Below, piece by piece: positions 17,199 to 26,556 of a stretch of 64,000 nucleotides of DNA. The stretch lies in NCBI RefSeq assembly GCF_000317515.1, contig NC_019738.1, positions 4,490,001 to 4,554,000 on the forward strand. Direction: 5' to 3'. Made by a program: the position numbers and the translations under genes. The DNA is from Allocoleopsis franciscana PCC 7113 (GTDB taxonomy: Bacteria > Cyanobacteriota > Cyanobacteriia > Cyanobacteriales > Coleofasciculaceae). Below the pieces are notes generated by a model. It was not told where the DNA came from and ran no database searches. It saw only the letters and a list, made by a program, of their open reading frames with translations. Position 1 is the stretch's first letter. Every line of letters begins with the position of its first letter.

Positions 17199-17383
17199 TG
17201 GTGATCGACAGTAAGAGAATGTTTTCCCAGATAGTAGCACAGGTCTATCTGGCTCGGTTATTTGGAAGATTAGCGAGTTAACAACTGGGATTTCAATGCA
17301 AATTCAAAACCACACTATATATAGAGGTGTGTAATTCAATTATGTTTAAAAAACACTATTTGTATGTTAGTCTCAACACCCAT

Positions 17384-18868
17384 TTATCCAATCGGCTTTC
17401 TGCTAATGAGTAGATAAGTAATCATCTCTCCCTTACCTTTAACCTGAATCGGGCTTCGCTCCTTAAACAGATAGCGATCGCGTAATCGCTCATAAGTCGT
17501 CGCAGAAACCTGAATCGAACCCGGTAGACCTTGAGATTCCATGCGAGAAGCGATGTTAACCGTATCACCCCACAAGTCATAGCTAAATTTTCTAATCCCA
17601 ATCACGCCTGCGACAACAGGACCCGAATGAATCCCAATTCTTAGCTGGAAAGATTTACCCAGCTCAGTGTTGAGTTGGACAATTGCGTCTTGCATATCCA
17701 ACGCCATTTGGGCAATCGCTCCTGCCGTATCTGGACGAGCCGTCGGCAAACCCGCAACAACCATATAGGCATCGCCAATGGTCTTGATTTTCTCAATACG
17801 ATGCTGCTCTGCCAGTCGATCAAACTTGGAGAAAATCACATTCAGGAGTTCCACCAGTTCTGTCGGAGAGGTTTGCGCCGAGAACTTGGTAAAGTTAACC
17901 AGATCGGCAAACAGAACTGTAACATCTTCAAAGCTCTCAGCCAATGTGCGCTGACCCCGTTTCAAACGTTCAGCAATGGGTTGGGGTAGGATATTGAGCA
18001 GTAGAAGTTCCGCTCGTTTCCGGGCGAGGCGTAGGGCAACTTCAGACTGTTTACGCTCTGTAATGTCGGTAACACTGCCCTCGTAGTAAAGCAGCTTACC
18101 ATTGGCATCTCTGACGGGACGAATATTTTCCGAAATCCAGATGACGCTCTCATCTTTCCGATAAACCTGAGACTCAAAGTCAGATAAGGTATCTTCCCGG
18201 TTCATCAAAGCGACTAAGTCGTCACGACGCATCGGTTCAACATAAAGTTGCTTCCCAATATTGGTAATTTCATTCATGAGTACTTCTGGAGAGGAGTAGC
18301 CCAGGATTCGCGCCAATGCAGGATTCGCTGTGATGTAGCGCCCCTCAGGCGTTGCCTGAAAAATCCCTTCCGTGGCATTCTCAACAATACTGCGATATTT
18401 TTCCTCAGCTTTTTGAAGCTGTAAATTTTGCTGTTGTAGCTTATGTTGCAGGTTTCGGAGTGTCAAATGAGTGGTGACTCTGGCTCGAACTTCTTCTTGC
18501 TGCACTGGCTTAATCACATAATCGACAGCGCCAAGATTGAAACCTTTGACCTTATCCACCGTCTCGGAAAGCGCCGTCATAAAAATTACCGGGATGTCTT
18601 GAGTGGCAGGATTAGCTTTCAGACGGCGGCAGGTTTCAAACCCATCAATTCCCGGCATCATTACATCCAATAAGATCAGATCGGGATGAGCATATTCAAC
18701 TTTCTGAATGGCACTTTCACCATCTTGAGCCACTAAGACTTTGAAGCCTGAATCGGTCAAAAAGTCAAATAAGACTCCCAGATTTGTCGGTTTATCATCG
18801 ACAATTACAATAACGCCTTTATTATTATTTTCTGAACTCATTGCGGCTAGATTTTCTTGATAGTTCAT
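17384..18868 (-). CDS. Response regulator-PAS-adenylate cyclase
   Basis: A 494-residue signalling enzyme, last in the 17-23 kb operon. Residues about 18-135 are a REC domain (IVDDKP, phospho-Asp in LLDVMMPG, Lys in VIKPV), then a short coiled coil, a PAS domain with PAC (about 160-280, ending VTDITERKQ) and a class III cyclase domain (about 300-490). The cyclase has both metal Asp (FADLVNF, IGDAYM) and the ATP-specifying Lys and Asp (IEKIKT; SYDLWGDTVNIASR), so it should make cAMP rather than cGMP. Its REC is very like that of the GGDEF protein next door. Phosphorylation by the hybrid kinase encoded upstream is inferred from gene order. Confidence 0.92.
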   Translation of the reverse strand: MNYQENLAAMSSENNNKGVIVIVDDKPTNLGVLFDFLTDSGFKVLVAQDGESAIQKVEYAHPDLILLDVMMPGIDGFETCRRLKANPATQDIPVIFMTALSETVDKVKGFNLGAVDYVIKPVQQEEVRARVTTHLTLRNLQHKLQQQNLQLQKAEEKYRSIVENATEGIFQATPEGRYITANPALARILGYSSPEVLMNEITNIGKQLYVEPMRRDDLVALMNREDTLSDFESQVYRKDESVIWISENIRPVRDANGKLLYYEGSVTDITERKQSEVALRLARKRAELLLLNILPQPIAERLKRGQRTLAESFEDVTVLFADLVNFTKFSAQTSPTELVELLNVIFSKFDRLAEQHRIEKIKTIGDAYMVVAGLPTARPDTAGAIAQMALDMQDAIVQLNTELGKSFQLRIGIHSGPVVAGVIGIRKFSYDLWGDTVNIASRMESQGLPGSIQVSATTYERLRDRYLFKERSPIQVKGKGEMITYLLISRKPIG

Positions 18869-18947
18869 AATTTGTTATTTTTGATAATCTATTATTGATT
18901 ATTTATAATGGCTGAATTACCCATTACCCGTTACCCATTAGCCTTCC

Positions 18948-19985
18948 TCATTGGGGGAAACCATCCCAACTATCCGCGTTTGTCAAAGGGACAAAAATAG
19001 TGCGATCGCGTCCCGATTGTTTCGCTTGATATAGCGCCCGATCTGCCGTAGCAATTAGGGCTTCTGGAGAACCTTTATACCAAGGAATGGTACAAGAGGC
19101 TCCCAAACTAAGAGTGATAAATTCACTAATTGGGGATTGGGGATGAGCAATTTCCAGCGTTCTGATTGAACATTGAATTTCTTCTGCCACTCGCAGTGCC
19201 CCTTCCCCATTCGTATTGGGTAAAATCACAGCAAATTCTTCCCCTCCATAACGAGCCACTAAATCAGCCGGACGCTTCACCGCTCGCTTCATCGCTTGAG
19301 CCACTTGGTGTAAACACTCATCTCCTGCTTGATGACCTTTGCTATCGTTATACAGTTTGAAAAAATCGACATCACAAAGTAATAACGATAGAGGCAATTT
19401 TTCCCTAGCCAAGATGCTCCAAGCTTTGCTCAAGCATTCATCAAATAGACGGCGGTTCGCCAGTTGTGTCAAAGGATCTGAAGTTGCCAAGCGATGGAGT
19501 TGTTGATTTGCCTCTTGGAGTGCCGATTCCATCTGCTGACGCTGCTGAATTTCTTGTTGCAATCGTGCATTTTGCACTAAAAGACTATGTTGCAATTTTT
19601 GAATCGTCAGGTGAGTGGTGACACGGGCAAGAATAATTTCTTTTTGAGTGGGTTTGACAATAAAATCAACAGCTCCCAGTTGAAACCCTTTAACCACTAC
19701 TGCTGTTTGAGATAAAGCGGTCATAAAAATGACGGGAATGTCTTGTGTGGAATCATTCGCTTTCAATCGACGACAGGTTTCAAACCCGTCCATTCCGGGC
19801 ATAATGATATCCAAAAAAATCAGATCTGGATGCTCAGAACCAGCGATTTGGATGGCACTTTCACCATTGTGAGCGATTAAGACTTGGAATCCAGTATCCG
19901 TCAAAAATTCAAACAGTAATTCTAAAGTGGTCGGGCTATCATCAACAAACAGGATAGTCCCTTTGTCAGGGTATTCGATATTCAT
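18948..19985 (-). CDS. Response regulator-diguanylate cyclase (REC-GGDEF)
   Basis: A 345-residue PleD/WspR-like diguanylate cyclase making cyclic di-GMP. REC is at residues about 9-125 (FVDDSP, phospho-Asp in FLDIIMPGMDG, Lys in VKPTQ), a coiled coil at 130-168, and GGDEF at about 172-335 with the active-site YGGEEF; the upstream RPAD, five residues before it, is the product-inhibition I-site. The start ATG overlaps the stop of the hybrid kinase gene by ATGA, so translation is coupled. The downstream cyclase gene follows after 79 bases. Confidence 0.94.
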   Translation of the reverse strand: MNIEYPDKGTILFVDDSPTTLELLFEFLTDTGFQVLIAHNGESAIQIAGSEHPDLIFLDIIMPGMDGFETCRRLKANDSTQDIPVIFMTALSQTAVVVKGFQLGAVDFIVKPTQKEIILARVTTHLTIQKLQHSLLVQNARLQQEIQQRQQMESALQEANQQLHRLATSDPLTQLANRRLFDECLSKAWSILAREKLPLSLLLCDVDFFKLYNDSKGHQAGDECLHQVAQAMKRAVKRPADLVARYGGEEFAVILPNTNGEGALRVAEEIQCSIRTLEIAHPQSPISEFITLSLGASCTIPWYKGSPEALIATADRALYQAKQSGRDRTIFVPLTNADSWDGFPQ

Positions 19986-22900
19986 TCATCTTCTGCCATA
20001 TACTTTCTAACAAATTCCAGAATTTGTTTTTCTTGAAAGCCTTTAGCTAATTGACTCAACTGTTTGGCAAAGGGTGCAAATTGCTCGTTTAACTGTTCAA
20101 GTCTCTTAGCTTGCTGTTGAATACCTCTAATGTCCCCCATCATCGCCAGTTCATAGAGAGCCTGAAGTTCTTCGGGGGGTGGAACCACTGTTAGGGTTTG
20201 CCAAGCATGGGCATAATGAGTTGCGGGGAGTGGACTACCTTGAAGAGGAAGCCCTGTTTGGAGTGCATGATTCCGTTCATCCCTAATCGCTACCTTGGGG
20301 GATGGGGCAATTGGAGCTGTCGCACCATCAGGAACAGTGAGAGTGTCTAAATCCGTTTCTTCATAAACCCATTCCAACCCCAAATGGTGGCGTAGCTGTC
20401 CTAACAACTTTCCGACCTGTACAGGTTTAGAGATAAAACCATCACAACCTGCGGTTAAAGACTTTTCTTGGTCATTATCGAAAGCGCTGGCTGACATCGC
20501 AATCACAACAACCCGCTCCAAGTTCGGTAACTCCCTAAGTTGTTTCACGACCTCAAAGCCGTCCATTCCTGGCATAACCATATCGAGCAAGATGACATCC
20601 GGTTTATGTTGAAGCGCCTGATTCAGACCCTCTTGACCGTTTCTGGCTTCGAGGACTTCAAAGCCTAAAGGAGAGAGGAGGTCAACTAGAACCGAGCGAT
20701 TTTCCCATTTATCGTCTACCACCAGTAACCTGTACTTTTCTTTTAACCGAATCACCCTCCCTTCATGATGTTCGGCAACATCAGCCTCTTCGGATGCTAT
20801 GGGTAAATCTAAATCCAAGCAGAAAACACTACCTTGACCCAAGCGACTTTCTACATGCAGTTTGCCACCCATTAATTGCACTAATTTTTGGCTGATGGCG
20901 AGTCCTAATCCCGTACCTTCCGCCTGACGTGTCGGGTCACCAATTTGATGGAATGGTAAAAAGATTTCTGCAATTTGCTCGGATGGCATACCAATGCCAG
21001 TGTCTTCAATCAAGAAGCGCATTTTAGTAATTGGGGATGGGGAAGCAGGATGAGATAAAGGAGTATCACCAGACAAATGCCCGCTAGAAAATCCTCCTTG
21101 TCCCAACTCCTCAGTCTCCATGACATAGCCGACTTTAAAAGTTACCCCGCCAGCGTCCGTAAATTTAACCGCATTGCCCAGGAGGTTAATCAGGACTTGC
21201 CGCAGACGTTTTTCATCACCCCTGACAAAAGCCGGAATTTGGGAAAGCATCTCATAACGAAAGAAAATATTTTTTTGTTCGGCATGAATGCGAACGATTT
21301 CGATAATACTGTCCAGAAAATGAGGAAACTCAAAATCACTCAGGTACAGTTCCATTTTCCGGGCTTCGATTTTGGAGAGGTCTAAAATGTCATTGAGTAA
21401 CGTTAACAAATGTTCTCCACACTGTTGAATGATGCCGAGTTGCTCCTGTTGTTTGACGTTGAGATTAGGCTCTCGTTTCAAAATTTGGGTATAGCCTAAA
21501 ATTCCATTTAAAGGAGTACGTAATTCATGACTCATATTCGCTAAAAATTCACTTTTAGCGCGGTTGGCAGCTTCAGCGGCAACTTTAGCTTGTTTGAGGA
21601 TTTTCTCAGTTTGTTTGCGATCGCGAATGTCCCGAAAAATTCCCTGAACAATTTTTTTGCCTTGCACATCCACAACGGTCGCACTCACTTCGACAGGCAC
21701 AATCGTCCCGTCTTTATGAAATAATTCCACTTCGCTTTGCAGAACACCACTGACCTCAACATGTTTTTTAAACAGAGTTGTATATTTTTCGCGCCGTTCG
21801 GGGGGTTGAATCTCGCTTTGATGCAGACCAATCAGTTCAAATCGCGTGCGTCCGAGAAGGGTTTCCGCCATCTGATTGGCTTCTAGGATAATCCCGGTTT
21901 CTGCATCTACGGCGATAATTGCATCCCCAGCCGACTCGACTAACAACCGATATTTTTCTTCCGTCTGACGCAATGCGGCTTCGGCTTGCTTACGTTCCGT
22001 GATGTCTCGGTTGTACCAAATTCTGCCATAGTAACCCCCGGTGGGAGAGAGAACAGGGGCCGAGTAAAATTCAAAAATTCGCCCATCGATCAAGGTCACT
22101 TCAGCGTAGCTCGTTTCTGTCGGATGAGCGTAGAGATACTCGGCCTCAGCCAGAAATTGCTGTGGGTTTTGGAGTTGGGAAAGCATCTCATTGAGCAGCC
22201 GTCCTTCATCCCCGGTTTCGGCAAGCTGAGGCGGAATCTGCCACAACTGGCAAAAACGCTGGTTGTAGGACGCAATCTGGCGATTTTCATCGATCACTAG
22301 AATCCCATCAAGCGCAGCTTCTTGTTGGGCTTTGAGCATGGCATTACTGCGAAGCAATTCCTCCTGTGCAAAAGAACGCTCGATCGCAATTCTGGCGAGT
22401 TGAGTGGCTTTAGCCGTGAGTTCTTGCTCGTAGCGGTTTGGGGTATGGGGTTCGCGGTAATAGATGGAAATTGTGCCTAAGACTTTGCCTACGGTAGAAC
22501 AGATGGGACGAGACCAACAGGCTCTTAATCCATAGGAAAGTGCCAAATCCCGGAAATCGGCCCACACAGAATGACTCTCAATATCCTCGACAATCACGGC
22601 TTCTCCCCAATAAGCGGCGGTACCGCAGGATGCCGCATAGGGGCCAATGGTGAGGCCATCGATTGCTTCGTTATAGGCGTCTGGAAGGCTGGGAGCGGCT
22701 CCATGTCGGAGCGTGACCCCGTTTTTGTCTAGCAAGAGAAAGGAACACCAACACTGAGGAATTTGCTGCTCAATCATCTGGGCGATGATGCTGAGAACGT
22801 CTGGGAGGGGTTCCCCCTTGGCAATCATTTCCAAGATATGATTTTGTTCGGCTAACAAAGCTTCTACTTGTTTGCGATCGCTAATGTCACATCCTTCCGC

Positions 22901-23398
22901 AATCAGTAGTACAACTTGACCGGTGTCATCGGTGAACGGCTTGATGGAGAAATCAAGGGTCATCACAGCCTCAAAAGCACCTGTAATATCCACCTCATAA
23001 CGCACAAATTCACCCTGAGCCGCCGCTGCAATCCCAAGTTTGAGTTGCTCTTGGATAGTTGGAAAATGGCTCCACCACGGAGCTTCCCAAAACGGGTGGT
23101 TGACGACATCCGAACGTTTCTGTCCCCTGAAATCTAACGCCCTTTGATTGGCCTCTACGAGAGTGCCATCTGTTTTCAGGAGCCAAGTAAATTGAAAGGT
23201 ATGGTCAAAAATGGCACGAAATCGTCTTTCACTCTCCACCAGAGCTTCTTTGAGCTGTTGATTAAGAGCCATATTTTCGTCTGCTCTGTGATCAATCTTC
23301 ATGGGTTGTTCTAAATGGCTATTGTTTTGAGTTAATTTCTGCGATTGTGTTTCTATTTTCCCTCCAGTGTCCGTGAGACGAAGCCCAAACCGTACCAT
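19982..23398 (-). CDS. Hybrid sensor histidine kinase (PAS-GAF-PAS-PAS-HisKA-HATPase-REC)
   Basis: A soluble multi-sensor kinase of about 1138 residues heading the operon. Order from the N-terminus: coiled coil; PAS (FRAIFDHTFQFTWLLKTDG); GAF (about 190-345); two PAS/PAC units (ending ITERKQ and IRDRKQ); HisKA with [18 protein letters not shown]; HATPase with N box INLLGNAVKFTD and G boxes DTGIGM, GTGLGLAIS; REC (VVDDKWENRSVL, phospho-Asp LLDMVMPGMDG); and a helical C-terminus (about 1070-1138) also found on the giant kinase at 49776. No membrane helices. About 30 Ser/Pro/Gly-rich residues interrupt the ATPase between N and G1 boxes. The open frame starts at a TTG (23425); I chose ATG 23398, and ATG 23302 is also possible. 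Confidence 0.93.
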   Translation of the reverse strand: MVRFGLRLTDTGGKIETQSQKLTQNNSHLEQPMKIDHRADENMALNQQLKEALVESERRFRAIFDHTFQFTWLLKTDGTLVEANQRALDFRGQKRSDVVNHPFWEAPWWSHFPTIQEQLKLGIAAAAQGEFVRYEVDITGAFEAVMTLDFSIKPFTDDTGQVVLLIAEGCDISDRKQVEALLAEQNHILEMIAKGEPLPDVLSIIAQMIEQQIPQCWCSFLLLDKNGVTLRHGAAPSLPDAYNEAIDGLTIGPYAASCGTAAYWGEAVIVEDIESHSVWADFRDLALSYGLRACWSRPICSTVGKVLGTISIYYREPHTPNRYEQELTAKATQLARIAIERSFAQEELLRSNAMLKAQQEAALDGILVIDENRQIASYNQRFCQLWQIPPQLAETGDEGRLLNEMLSQLQNPQQFLAEAEYLYAHPTETSYAEVTLIDGRIFEFYSAPVLSPTGGYYGRIWYNRDITERKQAEAALRQTEEKYRLLVESAGDAIIAVDAETGIILEANQMAETLLGRTRFELIGLHQSEIQPPERREKYTTLFKKHVEVSGVLQSEVELFHKDGTIVPVEVSATVVDVQGKKIVQGIFRDIRDRKQTEKILKQAKVAAEAANRAKSEFLANMSHELRTPLNGILGYTQILKREPNLNVKQQEQLGIIQQCGEHLLTLLNDILDLSKIEARKMELYLSDFEFPHFLDSIIEIVRIHAEQKNIFFRYEMLSQIPAFVRGDEKRLRQVLINLLGNAVKFTDAGGVTFKVGYVMETEELGQGGFSSGHLSGDTPLSHPASPSPITKMRFLIEDTGIGMPSEQIAEIFLPFHQIGDPTRQAEGTGLGLAISQKLVQLMGGKLHVESRLGQGSVFCLDLDLPIASEEADVAEHHEGRVIRLKEKYRLLVVDDKWENRSVLVDLLSPLGFEVLEARNGQEGLNQALQHKPDVILLDMVMPGMDGFEVVKQLRELPNLERVVVIAMSASAFDNDQEKSLTAGCDGFISKPVQVGKLLGQLRHHLGLEWVYEETDLDTLTVPDGATAPIAPSPKVAIRDERNHALQTGLPLQGSPLPATHYAHAWQTLTVVPPPEELQALYELAMMGDIRGIQQQAKRLEQLNEQFAPFAKQLSQLAKGFQEKQILEFVRKYMAEDE

Positions 23399-23530
23399 GA
23401 GTTTGGGGTGATGGCTTCTTGCCAAATCCGGCGTTTGTTCTTTACACTACCGTTTCTTTTTTTGCGATCGCGACTCTGTACTTTGACGCCCTTCTCAACA
23501 TGAAGCGTTTGAGTGCAGCATCTATAGCAG

Positions 23531-23570
23531 AAGGCAGAAGGCAGAAGGCAGTAGGCAGAAGGCAGATGGC
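23531..23570. repeat. Heptamer tandem repeat (AAGGCAG)n
   Basis: Five full heptamers and a partial sixth, based on AAGGCAG with two single-base variants. It lies upstream of the hybrid kinase gene. The same heptamer recurs at 62683-62700. Short tandemly repeated repetitive (STRR) sequences of this kind are typical of filamentous cyanobacteria. Confidence 0.85.
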
Positions 23571-23652
23571 TTTTATGTGTATTACTGGTACGTCGTCGTT
23601 TCAGCCGTTAGGGCTGTCCTAACCTTTATGGCGACCTAGACCTATATATAGT

Positions 23653-23789
23653 AAAAAACCAGTCATTCGCGGTGACTGGTGAAAGCTGCTGTGTTGGAGG
23701 GAGAATACCTAGTACAAAGACACCTCAACCCTACCCAAGGTTAAGTTGATGAGCTAGGAAGCTCATCTTGCCTATGCCTCGGCTAGATG
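23653..23789 (-). ncRNA. Candidate small RNA with own promoter and terminator
   Basis: Between the kinase start (23398) and the M48-like gene (23919) no protein gene fits. On the minus strand, TTGCAA (23819-23824) and TACATT (23796-23801) are spaced by 17 bases like a sigma-70 promoter, predicting a start near 23789. The predicted RNA of about 137 bases has a 5' hairpin with an 8-base stem (GATGAGCT/AGCTCATC, 23748-23767), a pyrimidine-rich single-stranded stretch ATTCTCCCTCCAACA, and a terminator: 8-base stem ACCAGTCA/TGACTGGT (23658-23680) followed by six T. The gene upstream has its own terminator at 23893-23911, so this looks like a separate transcript. CTCCCTCC could pair with ribosome-binding sites. 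Confidence 0.6.
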
Positions 23790-23892
23790 TAAACAAATGT
23801 AACAATAAATGCTAAACTTTGCAATATTTCTTTACTTCTAGCGACAAGGGTGCGTGTCTCCGACAAGATTAATTCATCGGCGTTCTAGAGGA

Positions 23893-23911
23893 AAAACACA
23901 TTTCTTGTGTT
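23893..23911 (-). terminator. Terminator after the M48-like gene
   Basis: Minus strand: 6-base stem AACACA/TGTGTT with a 5-base loop followed by TTT, beginning 8 bases after the stop codon of the 811-residue gene. The stem is short, so it may be leaky. Confidence 0.55.
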
Positions 23912-23918
23912 CTTCACG

Positions 23919-26354
23919 TCAGGCTTGCCAAATTTGGTAAGCTCCCCAGAGTGCCGCGACAAGGGCAAGCAGAGTCAGCCAGAGGGGATAGTTGGCTCGT
24001 GTCACTTTGCCACCTTGACTGCGTAGCGTTTCAATGTCAATCCAGGGTGTTACACCCCGGCGAAACCAGCCAGTCACGGTCACTTGCTGGTCTACTAAAT
24101 GGCTGGGACGAGTTGGCTTCGGTAAGATATTGCCCAAGGGGCCTAACAAGGATGAGAAGTGGAGTCTCACCAAACCCGTGGAGGTTTGCAAGATTAAGTC
24201 TTGTCCCAACCAGTTGAGTAAGCCGTGACGCCCTAAGAGTTTGCCCGTGATTTGAACCAGTTCACTATCGGGCGGGAGTGTTGCTGGATTGGAGAGAGAC
24301 TCTCCTAAGTTGGGTTCGGTTCGTACCGTGGACGGTTTAATGTCGGGAAAGTAGCGATTAATCCACAGGAATACACTGAGACTAAAGGCAACCAGAATGC
24401 AAGCGTCGAGAAACGGTCTAGCGTTGTGCATCCAGATCACTTGCCAAATGTTGAGCCAATCACCAATTTGTCCAATTGACCAAAAAACACCCCTGAGGAT
24501 AATACCGAGCAGCAACCCAAAAAAGACAGCACTTTGCAGTAGAGGAAAGGCTTTAGGAGCATTGACAAGTTTTAATATCCATGGGCCAAAAGTATGAACT
24601 GGGGGAGCGATGGGAGGTAAATTTAATTCAGGGTCAAGCTTCCAGAACTGGGCATTGCGACCCAGCATGGCGGCACGTTCCCCCAGTAGAGGATGGGAAG
24701 CACTGACGAGTAACCAGTCGCGGTAAGGATTGGTGCAGTCCCACTGTAAAACGGTTTCAAAGGGAGTGTGAGGAGAACAACTGCCAAAGAGCAGTGCCTG
24801 TCGATATCCTACGGGTAGCAAGAGGTCGAAGCTTTCCAAAAGTCCGCTTGTTTTGCGGTCGTGCTGGATTTCTTCTGTGATTCCCAAGGCCATTTTAAGT
24901 AAAGCGCGGGTCAATCCATTGGGATTGCCGGTTGTTTCTACAGCCATGCGATCGCTATAAAATACTCTCGCCCTGGAAAACCAGAGAAGCGGCAGGCGGA
25001 ATAACCAGTAAATGCCGTAACTAATAGAAGCGATTGTTCCGGTAATTCCCCGAACGATAGCCGGAAGAAATCGTTGATAAGAGGGCAGCTTACGCCCGAC
25101 AAAGTCGGCAAACTGCTCTCCTCCGTGAGCAACTAGCCAATAAATCGTGTAAGGGATTTGGATGACTAGCACGCCTAAAGACATGAGGATAATGTCCCAG
25201 TTGCGGATATGTCCCAACTGACCTGCGTAAATGGTGGCGATTTCGTTATCCGCCAGTTGCGTCAATAAGCCCTGACTCACGACAATTCGGGCAGTCCGGG
25301 GGAGATTGCCATAGGTGAGTGCCACTGGGGCATTGGTGGGTAAAATGCTCAGTGTAGGGATCGGAATTTTGCGTTGGCGGCAAAATCGTTGCACGACCTG
25401 GGCGGCTTCTGGATTGTTGGAGGCCAGTTGTGTTAGGGGTAAGCTCTCAAGACCATAAACTAATTTCAATAAAGCATCGATCAGCCAGGGAGAGAGAATC
25501 AGCAGGATGACGAAAACAATGGCGATCGCTTGAGCTGGGTCGCGGTAGAAAAGTTGGATGGGATAGAAGAAGGGCACCTGCACCAAGATGGCATTGGTTG
25601 TCTGCATCACGAAGCGCAGGAAGACTTGCACAACCAAAAATAGTGCGACAACGGTAACGGCTTCGACAAACCAAAGGCGTCTCAATTTTACAGGTTTGAG
25701 AGGACTCCAGTTTTCAGCACGTCCGCTGTTGCGCCATCTAGGGCGGGGGGTGAAGATTGAGGGAACGGGAGTTGAGGGGGGAGAGTAGGAAGCGGGAAGT
25801 AAGGATGGGTTTTCTGTTGTGGCGGCTGAATTGGAGCGAGAATTCCCTGATATCCCAGCATTTGCCAGCCTGCGATTGTTTGCGTTTGCTGGTGTCGGAG
25901 TGGTGCTTTTGGGAGTGTCCTGAGTTTTGGCGTTAGAAAACAGACGCTTGGTGGAATTTGCCAATCGCTGTGCAATGGCAGAGGGCGTCTTTTGTGAGGC
26001 AGTTTGTGTTTGAGATGGAGTTGGATTAAAAGGAACAAATCCTGTGGAGTCTGAAGCAGTGGCGCGGTTGGGGGTGGCTGGGACATTGGTGTTTAAGTCT
26101 GCCAGAGTACTCGTTGCCCATGCGCGGACGTTGGGGTCAGGATGCTGAGTGAGGTGTTGGCAAAGGGCGATCGCATTTTCCCAATCGCCGCTTCTTTGGT
26201 AAGCCGTTACAAGCGCTTGTGAAGCTTGAGTGACGAGAGACTCGTCTAACTCCGTCTCGCGCACAGCTTCGAGGTGAGCGATCGCATCTGAGTAATTTGC
26301 CTGTTGCAGGGCGTCAAGACCAGCATCAAGCGAAGGATTTGGAACAGCTCCCAT
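23919..26354 (-). CDS. M48-family membrane protein with a lost HExxH motif
   Basis: An 811-residue protein. Residues 1-110 form TPR-like helices (YSDAIAHLEAVRE; WENAIALCQHL), 110-215 are a Ser/Thr/Pro-rich linker, 225-300 hold two membrane segments, and about 310-520 are an HtpX/M48-type peptidase domain, followed by two more membrane segments (about 590-670) and a beta-rich C-terminal domain (about 690-811) ending in a membrane segment. At the place of the zinc motif AHELGHI the protein reads AGQLGHIRNWD (about residue 375), and FYSDR replaces the third-ligand ExxAD. Two zinc ligands or catalytic residues are therefore missing and proteolysis is unlikely. Probably a membrane scaffold or regulator. 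Confidence 0.82.
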   Translation of the reverse strand: MGAVPNPSLDAGLDALQQANYSDAIAHLEAVRETELDESLVTQASQALVTAYQRSGDWENAIALCQHLTQHPDPNVRAWATSTLADLNTNVPATPNRATASDSTGFVPFNPTPSQTQTASQKTPSAIAQRLANSTKRLFSNAKTQDTPKSTTPTPANANNRRLANAGISGNSRSNSAATTENPSLLPASYSPPSTPVPSIFTPRPRWRNSGRAENWSPLKPVKLRRLWFVEAVTVVALFLVVQVFLRFVMQTTNAILVQVPFFYPIQLFYRDPAQAIAIVFVILLILSPWLIDALLKLVYGLESLPLTQLASNNPEAAQVVQRFCRQRKIPIPTLSILPTNAPVALTYGNLPRTARIVVSQGLLTQLADNEIATIYAGQLGHIRNWDIILMSLGVLVIQIPYTIYWLVAHGGEQFADFVGRKLPSYQRFLPAIVRGITGTIASISYGIYWLFRLPLLWFSRARVFYSDRMAVETTGNPNGLTRALLKMALGITEEIQHDRKTSGLLESFDLLLPVGYRQALLFGSCSPHTPFETVLQWDCTNPYRDWLLVSASHPLLGERAAMLGRNAQFWKLDPELNLPPIAPPVHTFGPWILKLVNAPKAFPLLQSAVFFGLLLGIILRGVFWSIGQIGDWLNIWQVIWMHNARPFLDACILVAFSLSVFLWINRYFPDIKPSTVRTEPNLGESLSNPATLPPDSELVQITGKLLGRHGLLNWLGQDLILQTSTGLVRLHFSSLLGPLGNILPKPTRPSHLVDQQVTVTGWFRRGVTPWIDIETLRSQGGKVTRANYPLWLTLLALVAALWGAYQIWQA

Positions 26355-26556
26355 AGTCTTCTTCCAGTCACTCTGTTCCTATAAGATACCCTTGTGGAGG
26401 GAATATTCTATCACTTATTTGAAAATAAGGGTTGGTGGGCGCCAGTCAAGTGTCAGGAGAGAGAGATTTTTCCCCTGATTTTATGTTTACATCTACTGCA
26501 ACTTGTCGAAGGTTTGGGATTGAAAAGATGCGATCGCCTCCTCCCTTGTAACGACA

